Part shown: positions 51,529-60,451 of the stretch, in pieces
How positions within the stretch are numbered: position 1 is the first letter of the stretch
Layout of the letters: each line of letters opens with the position of its first letter
Made by a program: the position numbers and the translations under genes
The notes under the pieces: model-generated
The model's input: only the letters and a program-made list of their open reading frames with translations
The model's database searches: none
What the model was told of the DNA's origin: nothing
Origin: Streptomyces sp. WMMB303
Lineage (GTDB): Bacteria; Actinomycetota; Actinomycetes; Streptomycetales; Streptomycetaceae
Assembly (NCBI RefSeq): GCF_029351045.1
Contig: NZ_JARKIN010000001.1
Span: 865,001 to 929,000, forward strand
Reading direction: 5' to 3'
Length of the DNA: 64,000 nt

Positions 51529-53477
51529 GCGAGCCCACCGATGCATCAGCCGACAGCGTCCCGGGCCCGCGCACCGCCCCGCCCAGTTCCGACGCTCCCC
51601 CTGCCGAATCGCAGATGCGGTTCGTCGACGTCACCGGCAGCCGCGAAGCGGCCGGCCGCTCGATCCGGATGCGCGACATGGCCCGGCGCCTGCCGCAGTT
51701 GGTACGCCGCTCGCTGTCGCTGGCCTGGCGAGTCGACCGGCGCGCCACCGTCGGCCTCCTGCTGTGCCAGACAGCCTCCGGGGTGACGCAGGCCCTGGGG
51801 CTGGTCGCGATCAGCGGCACTCTCACCGCGTTGCTGCGCAGTGGGGACGTCTACCAGCGGATTCTGGAGGCGTGGCCCTCGGTGGCCCTGCTCGCCGGTG
51901 CCGCCGGCGTACGCGCGCTGCTGGGGATCACCGTCAACTGGCTTTCCTCCCGGCTCGGCCCGCTCATGACCCGCGAGGCCGAGCAGATGCTGCTGGCCGG
52001 CTGCGCCGAGGCGGAGCTGCGGGCCTACGATGATCCCGACTTCAACCGCGACCGCGAAGCAGCCGACCGCGGCGCCCAGGTCACCGGGGACCTGATCAAC
52101 GAGGGGCAGGACCTGATCGCCTCCTCCGCGTCCTTCGTCGCCGGGGCCGTGGTGCTGGCCGGGGTGCACTGGGTGCTGCTTCCGCTCCTGGTGGCGGCCA
52201 GCCTCCCGCAGGCCATTGCCCAGATCAGCGCCGCCCGGGTGCGGTATCTGGCCAACCTCCGCTCCAACGGGGACTACCGGATGCTGGGCGTGCTGCGCTG
52301 GCACATCTACACCAAGCACGCCGCCGACCAGATTCGCGCAGGCACCATGGCCGGCTTCCTCACCGGCCGCTACCGGCAGACCGTCGCCCGCATCAACCGC
52401 GAAGACCGCGCCGCGGCCGACAAAGGCGCCCGCATGTCCGTGCTCGGCGCCATGTGTGGAGGTCTCGGGTCAGCCCTCGTATGGGCGGCCGTCGTGGTGC
52501 TGCTGGCCACCGGCCGTATCAGCGTCGGGCACGCCGGAACGGCCGTCTTCGCCCTGCAGACGGTGGGGCAGTCGGTCCGCGGCCTGGTGAGCGTCGGGGC
52601 CCGCGCCGTGCGCACCGGGCTGTACATGGACGACTGGAGCAACTTCCTGACGAAGGCCGGCGGATTCCGCATGCGCCGGGGCAAGCACCGGCCCGAGCCA
52701 CCGAAGACGATCGAGATCAAAGCCGTCACCCACCGCTATGCGGGCAAGGGCAGCGACGCGCTGTCCGATGTCTCGCTCACCCTTCGCCGGGGCGAAGTCA
52801 CCGCGCTGGTCGGCTTCAATGGCTCGGGCAAGTCCACGCTCTCGAACCTGGCCTGCGGCCTTTATCTGCCCACCGACGGCGAGGTGCTGTGGGACGGCAC
52901 CCCGACCGGCGAGGCCGACCCGCAGGCGCTGTGGCAGCGGGTCGCCCTGGTGCCGCAGGACTACGCGCAGTGGCCGCTCACCGCGCGCGAGAACATCACC
53001 CTCGGCCAGCCCTCGCCGCGCGGCGACGAGGCAGTTCACCGGGCGTGCGCGGCCGCCGGTGCCGACGAGGTCGTCGACAAGCTCGGCGCCGGCCTGGACA
53101 CCCTCCTCGCCCGCGAGTGGCTCAACGGAGAGGAACTCAGCGGCGGCCAGTGGCAACGAATCGCGCTGGCCCGGGCGTTCTTCCGCCCAGGCGGGCTGCT
53201 GGTCCTCGACGAGCCGACCGCGAACCTCGACCCGCGCGCCGAATTCCAGGTCTTTCAGCGGCTGCGGGACCTCGCCAAGGACCGGGCCGTACTGCTGGTC
53301 ACCCACCGCATCGCCAACGTCGCCGTGGCCGACCGCATCGTGGTGCTCGACGAAGGCCGGATCATCCAGGAGGGCACCTACCGGGAGCTCGCCCACCAGG
53401 AGGGCCTGTTCCGGGAACTGCTCTCCTACCAAGTCACCTCAGAACCCGACGGCAAAGAGCCCGACTGGCACCCATGA
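51525..53477 (+). CDS. ABC exporter, fused membrane and ATPase domains
   Basis: This 650-aa half-transporter has a six-helix type I exporter domain (about residues 60-370) and a C-terminal nucleotide-binding domain. The latter has Walker A ALVGFNGSGKST, Q-loop VALVPQDYAQWP, signature ELSGGQWQRIALARA, Walker B GLLVLDEPTANLDP and H-loop VTHR. There is no C39 peptidase domain, so any leader is removed elsewhere. It resembles exporters of peptide natural products. GTG 51525 overlaps the small-peptide stop; GTG 51516 is an alternative. It is the probable product exporter and immunity pump. Confidence 0.92.
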   Translation: MSEPTDASADSVPGPRTAPPSSDAPPAESQMRFVDVTGSREAAGRSIRMRDMARRLPQLVRRSLSLAWRVDRRATVGLLLCQTASGVTQALGLVAISGTLTALLRSGDVYQRILEAWPSVALLAGAAGVRALLGITVNWLSSRLGPLMTREAEQMLLAGCAEAELRAYDDPDFNRDREAADRGAQVTGDLINEGQDLIASSASFVAGAVVLAGVHWVLLPLLVAASLPQAIAQISAARVRYLANLRSNGDYRMLGVLRWHIYTKHAADQIRAGTMAGFLTGRYRQTVARINREDRAAADKGARMSVLGAMCGGLGSALVWAAVVVLLATGRISVGHAGTAVFALQTVGQSVRGLVSVGARAVRTGLYMDDWSNFLTKAGGFRMRRGKHRPEPPKTIEIKAVTHRYAGKGSDALSDVSLTLRRGEVTALVGFNGSGKSTLSNLACGLYLPTDGEVLWDGTPTGEADPQALWQRVALVPQDYAQWPLTARENITLGQPSPRGDEAVHRACAAAGADEVVDKLGAGLDTLLAREWLNGEELSGGQWQRIALARAFFRPGGLLVLDEPTANLDPRAEFQVFQRLRDLAKDRAVLLVTHRIANVAVADRIVVLDEGRIIQEGTYRELAHQEGLFRELLSYQVTSEPDGKEPDWHP

Positions 53478-53584
53478 GCCACCTTCGCTCCGAAACCGAC
53501 CCGCGCCCCACCCCCATAACCTCCCAGGTGATGACGTGCCCCTCACACGACCCCACATCCGCGCGACCCTCGAGGCGTATCTGA
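53474..53584 (+). CDS. Possible 36-residue peptide overlapping the exporter stop
   Basis: ATG 53474 overlaps the exporter TGA (ATGA) and opens 36 codons (MSHLRSETDPRPTP... SARPSRRI), which again contain an ARP triplet. The reading frame crosses the start of the NUDIX remnant, so both cannot be fully real. Support is weak. Confidence 0.25.
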   Translation: MSHLRSETDPRPTPITSQVMTCPSHDPTSARPSRRI

Positions 53585-53634
53585 CCCGGCACCCGCAGGA
53601 GCAGGAGTCCCGGGGGTGTTCCGTCCTTTGCTAA
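53536..53634 (+). pseudogene. Truncated NUDIX-hydrolase-like N-terminus
   Basis: The frame from GTG 53536 (behind AGGTGA) reads VPLTRPHIRATLEAYLTRHP, the conserved beginning of Streptomyces NUDIX hydrolases, then diverges after QEQES and stops at TAA 53634. The break lies about 40 bp from the leader-distal end of the CRISPR array, so the gene was cut when the CRISPR locus or a neighbouring deletion arrived. Confidence 0.55.
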
Positions 53635-53651
53635 TGGCCAGAAGAACATCA

Positions 53652-56600
53652 ACACGTGGTCCCCGCGCGCGGGGTCGACCAACGCACGCGTGGGCTGGGT
53701 ACTCGTTGCGCCGGAACATCCCCGCGGGCGCGGGGTCGACCAAGGTGATCGTGGATCAAGGGCCGGATCGTCGGGAACATCCCCGCGGGCGCGGGGTCGA
53801 CCAGCGCACCTGCGTCTGCGTCGTGCGCGGAGGCGGAGCATCCCCGCGGGCGCGGGGTCGACACCGCGCCGGACTCGACCAGCGACCGGACCGCCGGAAC
53901 ATCCCCGCGGGCGCGGGGTCGACGAGGTGCCCGCCAGCCGCAGCGTGAGGCGGCTCGGAACATCCCCGCGGGCGCGGGGTCGACCTGTGTAGGGGTCCGC
54001 ATGACGCAAAGTCGCAGGGAACATCCCCGCGGGCGCGGGGTCGACCTGCCGGTTTGTCACCGTCCGGGTCTCCACCCAGGAACATCCCCGCGGGCGCGGG
54101 GTCGACAGGCCGCAGCCCGGCTCCCACCGCGCCAGCCCCGGAACATCCCCGCGGGCGCGGGGTCGACATGCAGATCGTCCCGCCCATCCACCCCGAACAG
54201 GGAACATCCCCGCGGGCGCGGGGTCGACCGCCGACGGAGGAGTCGCTAGCTCTACGAGTGCGGAACATCCCCGCGGGCGCGGGGTCGACTTGTACGCCGT
54301 CGGGCAGGCCGACCCGGTGAGCGGAACATCCCCGCGGGCGCGGGGTCGACCCATGGCGTCCCACTCGTCATGGCGGGCAATCCAGGAACATCCCCGCGGG
54401 CGCGGGGTCGACGGTCGCCGGAGTACCAGGCGTCGTCGACGCTGAGGAACATCCCCGCGGGCGCGGGGTCGACTGGGCGCGTGGCTGCAAGGCGTTCGCG
54501 AAGATCGGAACATACCCGCGGGCGCGGGGTCGACCTTGAGCTTGCGGAACACGGCGTGCAGCCCCTCGGAACATCCCCGCGGGCGCGGGGTCGACGCGGC
54601 GGCGTCGAACTGGCGGGTCAGTTCGTTGGGAACATCCCCGCGGGCGCGGGGTCGACACGGCGACGGCGGTCGCGAGTCTGCAGACCGGAGGAACATCCCC
54701 GCGGGCGCGGGGTCGACGCGCAAGCGGCGGTACGGGTCGCGGCTGATCTTGGAACATCCCCGCGGGCGCGGGGTCGACGGTGAAGGATGCCAGGGCGCCC
54801 AGGGAAGCAAAGGAACATCCCCGCGGGCGCGGGGTCGACAACCCGTTGGTGTCGCCGCCGCTCACGTCGCCGGGAACATCCCCGCGGGCGCGGGGTCGAC
54901 CAGCAGATGCGCCCCCTCAGCCACGTCCAGGCGGGAACATCCCCGCGGGCGCGGGGTCGACGACGCGCTGCGGGTCGGCCCCTCCCATAGCCACGGAACA
55001 TCCCCGCGGGCGCGGGGTCGACACCGGGGCCCTGGCGGAGTTCTCAGAAGTGATCGGAACATCCCCGCGGGCGCGGGGTCGACCAACCGGTCGTAGGTCA
55101 GTCGCTCAGCAAGTACGGAACATCCCCGCGGGCGCGGGGTCGACGAACCACCCGCAGCCTCCCCCACCCTCTACGCAGGAACATCCCCGCGGGCGCGGGG
55201 TCGACGCCTGACGCCCCTACGGGAGCCGCACCTGAACCCGGAACATCCCCGCGGGCGCGGGGTCGACGTTGGTGCGGCCCGAGCTGGAGCCGACCGACGA
55301 GGAACATCCCCGCGGGCGCGGGGTCGACGAAGCCCGCCAGCAGTGCGGCCGCCGTCCAGGCGGAACATCCCCGCGGGCGCGGGGTCGACCGCACTGGGGG
55401 ACGCCGCGTGACCGGCCGCCCCGGAACATCCCCGCGGGCGCGGGGTCGACCGACGCCCCGGACTCGCGCGCTGCCCCCGCAGCGGAACATCCCCGCGGGC
55501 GCGGGGTCGACTTTTGGTGGGGAGCTGCGGGGCGTCGGGGACGTCGGAACATCCCCGCGGGCGCGGGGTCGACCGCCCCGCTTATGCGTCCGGCGACTGT
55601 CCCCGGGGAACATCCCCGCGGGCGCGGGGTCGACGTCGTAGAGACGTGGACAGGGCAGGAAGCCTGCGGAACATCCCCGCGGGCGCGGGGTCGACGTGGT
55701 GCGGCGGCCGGTGCTCGACCAGGTGCGCGGAACATCCCCGCGGGCGCGGGGTCGACCGATCCCCGTTGAGGATCGTGACGCGGTCTTCCGGAACATCCCC
55801 GCGGGCGCGGGGTCGACGTCGCGGTCACCGGCGGCGTGTCCTCCTCCGTGGGAACATCCCCGCGGGCGCGGGGTCGACCTGCGCGGACTTGGCCAGCTCC
55901 TCCATCACGGCGGAACATCCCCGCGGGCGCGGGGTCGACATGCTGCGGCGGATGGTGCTGAACAGTGAGCAGGGAACATCCCCGCGGGCGCGGGGTCGAC
56001 CCCGGTACCGGGACCAGGCTCACAATGGCAGCCGGAACATCCCCGCGGGCGCGGGGTCGACACCACAGGACACAGCGCTGAGGGCCGTACCGGAGGAACA
56101 TCCCCGCGGGCGCGGGGTCGACAGCTCGGCACGCTGGGCGTCCTCGGCCAGCAGAGGAACATCCCCGCGGGCGCGGGGTCGACGACGCACCGGAGGTTCC
56201 GGCCGCGCTCGCCGAGGGAACATCCCCGCGGGCGCGGGGTCGACCCTCGATGGCCAGCCGGGTACCGGCAAGCTCGCCGGAACATCCCCGCGGGCGCGGG
56301 GTCGACGCGGGCGGCCAACTCAGCGCCGTCCGGAGCCGGGGAACATCCCCGCGGGCGCGGGGTCGACAACGGCCTGGACAAGCGCGGCGGCGGGGCTCAG
56401 GGAACATCCCCGCGGGCGCGGGGTCGACTCGCGACCGGTGCCGGAAGTAAGGCATGGGATCGGAACATCCCCGCGGGCGCGGGGTCGACGCCTGCGTCTG
56501 CGGCGTGGCAGTACTGCGGGGCGGAACATCCCCGCGGGCGCGGGGTCGACAGGCGGCTCCCCAAGTCGGCGGACGCCCCCGGGGGAACATCCCCGCGGGC

Positions 56601-57588
56601 GCGGGGTCGACAAGAACTGACCGCGTGTGACGGTCCGGTCGGAACGGAACATCCCCGCGGGCGCGGGGTCGACCGGTTCTTCACCTTCCTGGAACAGGCC
56701 CGGGCCGGAACATCCCCGCGGGCGCGGGGTCGACGCGCTCCGCGTCCGCCCTCTGCTGGCGCTCCTGGGAACATCCCCGCGGGCGCGGGGTCGACATTGC
56801 GCTGATCGTGGACAACGGTCCGGACGGCGGAACATCCCCGCGGGCGCGGGGTCGACATGCCGGAGGACGAGCGTATGACCCCGGCCGAGGGAACATCCCC
56901 GCGGGCGCGGGGTCGACGCATATCTACGCTCCTTGCGTACGTCGGCGGTGGGAACATCCCCGCGGGCGCGGGGTCGACTCCGGCGGCCTGTACCTGACGA
57001 AGGCCGACAAGGGAACATCCCCGCGGGCGCGGGGTCGACTGCAGCTCGTCGGCGTACGTCATCTCGGAGACGGGAACATCCCCGCGGGCGCGGGGTCGAC
57101 GCGGGTTTCCAGCCGGAAACCGCAACCGCTGGTGGAACATCCCCGCGGGCGCGGGGTCGACGGGCGATGCGTCAGGGTCCAGGGCGAGCACCGCGGAACA
57201 TCCCCGCGGGCGCGGGGTCGACCGCCGTGACCAGCGGGTTTCCGGTTTCCTCAGTGGAACATCCCCGCGGGCGCGGGGTCGACCCGCCGCATGACCACCG
57301 TCGGGGCGCCTGCCGGGGAACATCCCCGCGGGCGCGGGGTCGACATTGCGGCGAATGCCAGCGCGCCGAACCCAGCGGGAACATCCCCGCGGGCGCGGGG
57401 TCGACGGCCCGCTTCCTACGGCCCGGCCGCCGCCCCACGGAACATCCCCGCGGGCGCGGGGTCGACCGTTTGACGGGGTCGATGTCGACCACGACGGCAG
57501 GAACATCCCCGCGGGCGCGGGGTCGACTCGGCCGCCGGTTCCGCGTCCGGCTGCCAGATGGGAACATCCCCGCGGGCGCGGGGTCGAC
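53652..57588 (-). CRISPR. Type I-E CRISPR array, 65 repeats / 64 spacers
   Basis: The 28-bp repeat on the + strand begins GGAACATCCCCGCGG and ends GCGCGGGGTCGAC; its CCCCGCG/CGCGGGG palindrome is the Cas6e hairpin. I located repeat starts one by one: 65 units at 61-bp period, with five 62-bp steps, so spacers are 33-34 bp. The first unit (53652-53679) is degenerate in its left half and marks the old, leader-distal end. Single-base variants occur at 53835 (GGAGC) and 54507 (CATACCC), also near that end. The sense strand is minus, in the same direction as the cas genes, with new spacers entering at 57588. No two spacers looked identical on reading. Confidence 0.97.
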
Positions 57589-57606
57589 ACTTGCTGAGCA
57601 GCGGGT
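57589..57606 (-). promoter_or_regulatory. Expected CRISPR leader position, only 18 bp
   Basis: Only 18 bp separate the cas2 stop from the first repeat. Any leader or promoter must therefore lie in the cas2 3' end, whose final codons run through a T/G-rich tract (57605-57640). Confidence 0.45.
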
Positions 57607-57915
57607 TTATCGCGGTGTGGGGGTGTTTTCGTTCGGTTGGATTCGGGGGCGGGCGGAGAGGATGAGGCCGTCGAAGTCGATGGGGCGCCAGCGGTCGCGA
57701 CCTGCGGTACGGGTGGCCCAGCCCTGTTCGTTGGCGGCTGGTTCGACCATGACTGCTTGGCCGTCTCCGATGCGGGTGGCCAGCAGTTCCCATAGTCGGT
57801 CGCGGATGCGGCGGCTGGGGTTGCCGACGAAGACTCCGGCGTTGACTTCTACCATCCAGCGAGTGAGGTGGCCGCGCAGTCCTTCGGGGGCGGCGATGAG
57901 GAGTATGACCGTCAT
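57607..57915 (-). CDS. cas2: CRISPR-associated Cas2e
   Basis: This 102-aa Cas2 of the I-E type starts MTVILLIAAPEGLRGHLTRWMVEV and includes AGVFVGNPSRRIRDRLWELL and QGWATRTAGRDRW. With Cas1 it forms the spacer-integration complex. The ATG overlaps the cas1 stop (ATGA). The last dozen residues (IQPNENTPTPR) lie where the leader would be expected. Confidence 0.93.
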   Translation of the reverse strand: MTVILLIAAPEGLRGHLTRWMVEVNAGVFVGNPSRRIRDRLWELLATRIGDGQAVMVEPAANEQGWATRTAGRDRWRPIDFDGLILSARPRIQPNENTPTPR

Positions 57916-58892
57916 CGGGCGGGTCCGCTCTCGTCGATTTCGGGGCCGATGACGGCGATGTGGGTGTCCTCGGCGGACCAGTCGGTGCCTCCGGGGACGG
58001 TGCCGAGGTGCTCGTCCCACAACAGATGTGCTTCGGCGTCGTCGATGTCGGTGCCGTCTGGTGTGAGGAGGGTCTTGACGTCTTCGATGATGCGGTTGAG
58101 CAGTTTGTCCCGGGCGATGTGGTCACGTAGGCCGAGGCGTGCATCACGTTCGTCCGTGAGGCCGTCGGCGGCCAGATCGAAGGCAAGAGGGATGGTGTAG
58201 TCGGCTTTGTAGAGGTCGGCGATGTCGAGGACGAAGGAGAGGGCGGAGCCGGTGTGGACGAAGCCGAGGCCGGGGCTGGCGCCGAGCCCGGTGATGACGG
58301 CGTGGCAGATGCCGTAGAGGGCGGCGTTGGCTGCGGACAGCAGGCGGTTGAGGTCGTCTCCGGCAGCGTGGGGGTCGCCGGGTTTGTAGATGCGGCCGTT
58401 CCATGGCACGCCGGTGCGCTGTGACTGGGTCCGGTAAATCTTGCGGACGCGGGCTCCTTCCCGGCCGCGGAGTTGCTGCATGGTCAGGCCGGAGACGTCT
58501 TCGCCGGGAAAGCGCTGGCCGTACATGGCGCGGGCGACGGCGAGGCGTTGCTTGGGTCGGGTGACGAGCCATGCCTGGCGTTGCAGGAGTCCGGCTCCGC
58601 GGCTGGAGCCAAGGCCGGCGGCGTACATGCGGACGCCTTGTTCGCCGACCCAGCAGATGGCGGTGCCGGAGTCGGCGAGCAGGCGGATTGCGCCGTGGGT
58701 GACGCGTGTGCCGGGGCCGAGGAGCATGACGGCGACCATGGCTGCTGGGACGCGGACGGTTTGCTGTTTGTTGATGATGACGACGGCGTTTTCGTCGCGG
58801 TCCAGGTGGCTGCGTTCGACGTACACGCTGGAGACGCGGTCGGCGAGCCGGTGCAGGTCTTGTGGGTCGGCCTTCCACCAGATGTCGGGCAC
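57912..58892 (-). CDS. cas1: CRISPR-associated Cas1e integrase
   Basis: This 326-aa endonuclease/integrase inserts new spacers. Its active-site residues are visible: Glu in GREGARVRKIYR, His in LGFVHTGSALSF and Asp in VLDIADLYKADY. An N-terminal beta domain precedes the helical catalytic domain. The start is GTG 58892, 3 bp after the cas6e stop. The acidic C-terminal tail (ENE-rich end of the adaptor) is of normal length for I-E. Confidence 0.95.
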   Translation of the reverse strand: MPDIWWKADPQDLHRLADRVSSVYVERSHLDRDENAVVIINKQQTVRVPAAMVAVMLLGPGTRVTHGAIRLLADSGTAICWVGEQGVRMYAAGLGSSRGAGLLQRQAWLVTRPKQRLAVARAMYGQRFPGEDVSGLTMQQLRGREGARVRKIYRTQSQRTGVPWNGRIYKPGDPHAAGDDLNRLLSAANAALYGICHAVITGLGASPGLGFVHTGSALSFVLDIADLYKADYTIPLAFDLAADGLTDERDARLGLRDHIARDKLLNRIIEDVKTLLTPDGTDIDDAEAHLLWDEHLGTVPGGTDWSAEDTHIAVIGPEIDESGPAR

Positions 58893-58895
58893 GGC

Positions 58896-59654
58896 TCAGT
58901 TCCTTGTGGCGAGGGGGGCGAGGGTGAGGAGACCGCAGCCGTATGCCTTGGAGGGGCCGATGCCGCCCAGGAGTTTTTCGGTGAACGTGGCGGCGTCGGT
59001 GATGCGTAGTCGTCCTTCGAAGGTGACGGCGTGCATGACGACCCGGGCTTCTTTCGATGAGGGTTCTTTGCGGAAGGAGCGGCGGTCTCTGGCGATGATC
59101 CGTACGTCGTGGGGTGCTTCGCCCTCGGTGTTGTGGGTGTCTTCGAGGGCAGGTGCTTGGGGGATTTCGAAGCCCCAGCGGTGTGTGCGGGTCAGGAACC
59201 AGGCGAGCTGGGTGGTGGCGGTGCGGTGGCCGAGGCGGAAGCTGCGCCGTTCGCCGGCGGCCAGGCGCTCGGCCTGGCGGGGGGTGGGTTTGGCGGGGCG
59301 GTTGGTGTTCTGGACGGGGTTCGCGGTCAGCCGGAAGGCGAACTCGCGGCCGAGGGCGAGTTGGTCCAGCAGCGGTTTGTAGTCGCGTATGGCGTGGTGC
59401 TCGCCGTCCGCGTCGGGCCAGCCGGCGGCCTCGACGAGGTGGGTCCAGTCCGGGCGGGAGCTGGTGAGGACGAATAGGTGGGGGCGGTGGGGGTTGTCGT
59501 CGTCCAGCCGCCAGAGCGTGCGTTCTTCGTCGGGTGTGCCGGGGAGTCCTCCTTGGACGGCGGCGTGCATGGCGCGGGGGCTGGTCAGCAGTTTGCGGCT
59601 CTCTGCGCGCAGGGGGTTGATGCGGATGCGGGAGAGGAAGGGCATGTCGGTCAC
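58896..59654 (-). CDS. cas6e: Cas6e (CasE/Cse3) pre-crRNA endoribonuclease
   Basis: This 252-aa ferredoxin-fold RNase cuts the repeat hairpin to make crRNA and stays in Cascade. The likely catalytic His is in SPRAMHAAVQGGLPG. The C-terminal glycine-rich loop is GIGPSKAYGCGLLTL. GTG 59654 overlaps the cas5e stop (GTGA); ATG 59645 (MPFLSRIRINP) is an alternative 3 codons later. Confidence 0.94.
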   Translation of the reverse strand: MTDMPFLSRIRINPLRAESRKLLTSPRAMHAAVQGGLPGTPDEERTLWRLDDDNPHRPHLFVLTSSRPDWTHLVEAAGWPDADGEHHAIRDYKPLLDQLALGREFAFRLTANPVQNTNRPAKPTPRQAERLAAGERRSFRLGHRTATTQLAWFLTRTHRWGFEIPQAPALEDTHNTEGEAPHDVRIIARDRRSFRKEPSSKEARVVMHAVTFEGRLRITDAATFTEKLLGGIGPSKAYGCGLLTLAPLATRN

Positions 59655-60451
59655 CAGCCCAGGAGGGCGAAGGGGTCGTGGCCGCCGTTGGCGGTCGGCG
59701 GTGCGGTGGGGTCGGGGATGAGTCCGGTGGGTGCGCTGAGGTAGGCGTGTCGTACGTGACGGGTGGTGTAGGCCCGGTTCTTCGGGGCGAAGGAGACCGG
59801 TACGTCGTCCCGTACGTCCTCTCCCGTCGGGTCGTCGAGGGTCGCGGGGAGGTCGATGCGGTCGGCGTTGCCGTGCTCGCGGCCCCATCGCTTGATGATC
59901 CGGCGGGGTGCCTGCCAGGGCGCTTCTCGTAGTGCCTCCTCCAGCGTGCCGGTGCGCAGGCCCAGGTTCATGGGCTGGGCCGGGGTGCAGGAGCGGCGTC
60001 CGAGCGCGAGGGGGAAGGCTGGGTGGCGCAGGGCGTGGTCGAGTGCGGTCACCAGTGGCTCGGGGCCGGTGACGGCGGCGAGGAAGACTGCGTCCTGAAG
60101 GTAGTAGCGCTGGGTGATGTGGGTGTGCTTGGCGGGTGAGGTGGGTTTCTGGCGTCCTTTGGCGGTGACTGCGGCAGAGGGCAGCGGACGTCCTCGGTAG
60201 TCGCTGACGGTGTGGTAATCACGCAGCAGGCTGCCCGGCCGGTCGATGCGAATGCCCAGGTCCAGGCCGGCCAGGTCGTCGAGGTTCGCCTGGCGCGGGC
60301 GGCCGGCTGCGGCTGCGAGCAGGCCGATGATGCCGGACTTGGTGGGCTCGGGGCGGGTTTCGCGTCGGTTGTAGGCGCTGCGGTCGCCCCAGGACTGCAG
60401 GGGCCCGGCGAGCCGTAGCAGCAGGACGGGGCCGGGCTCGCGGGAGGTCAC
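59651..60451 (-). CDS. cas5e: Cas5e (CasD) Cascade subunit
   Basis: This 266-aa protein has the Cas5 N-terminal signature VLLLRLAGPLQSWGDRS and the downstream EPTKSGIIGLLAAAAGR. It caps the 5' handle of crRNA in Cascade. GTG 60451 overlaps the cas7e stop. Confidence 0.94.
   Translation of the reverse strand: MTSREPGPVLLLRLAGPLQSWGDRSAYNRRETRPEPTKSGIIGLLAAAAGRPRQANLDDLAGLDLGIRIDRPGSLLRDYHTVSDYRGRPLPSAAVTAKGRQKPTSPAKHTHITQRYYLQDAVFLAAVTGPEPLVTALDHALRHPAFPLALGRRSCTPAQPMNLGLRTGTLEEALREAPWQAPRRIIKRWGREHGNADRIDLPATLDDPTGEDVRDDVPVSFAPKNRAYTTRHVRHAYLSAPTGLIPDPTAPPTANGGHDPFALLGW

Noticed and set aside
53434..57590. Many long reading frames of repeating RPRARGDVP / STPRPRGCS / NIPAGAGST in both strands
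   Set aside because: They are translations of the CRISPR repeats: the 61-bp period shifts frame each unit, so they are artefacts, not repeat proteins.
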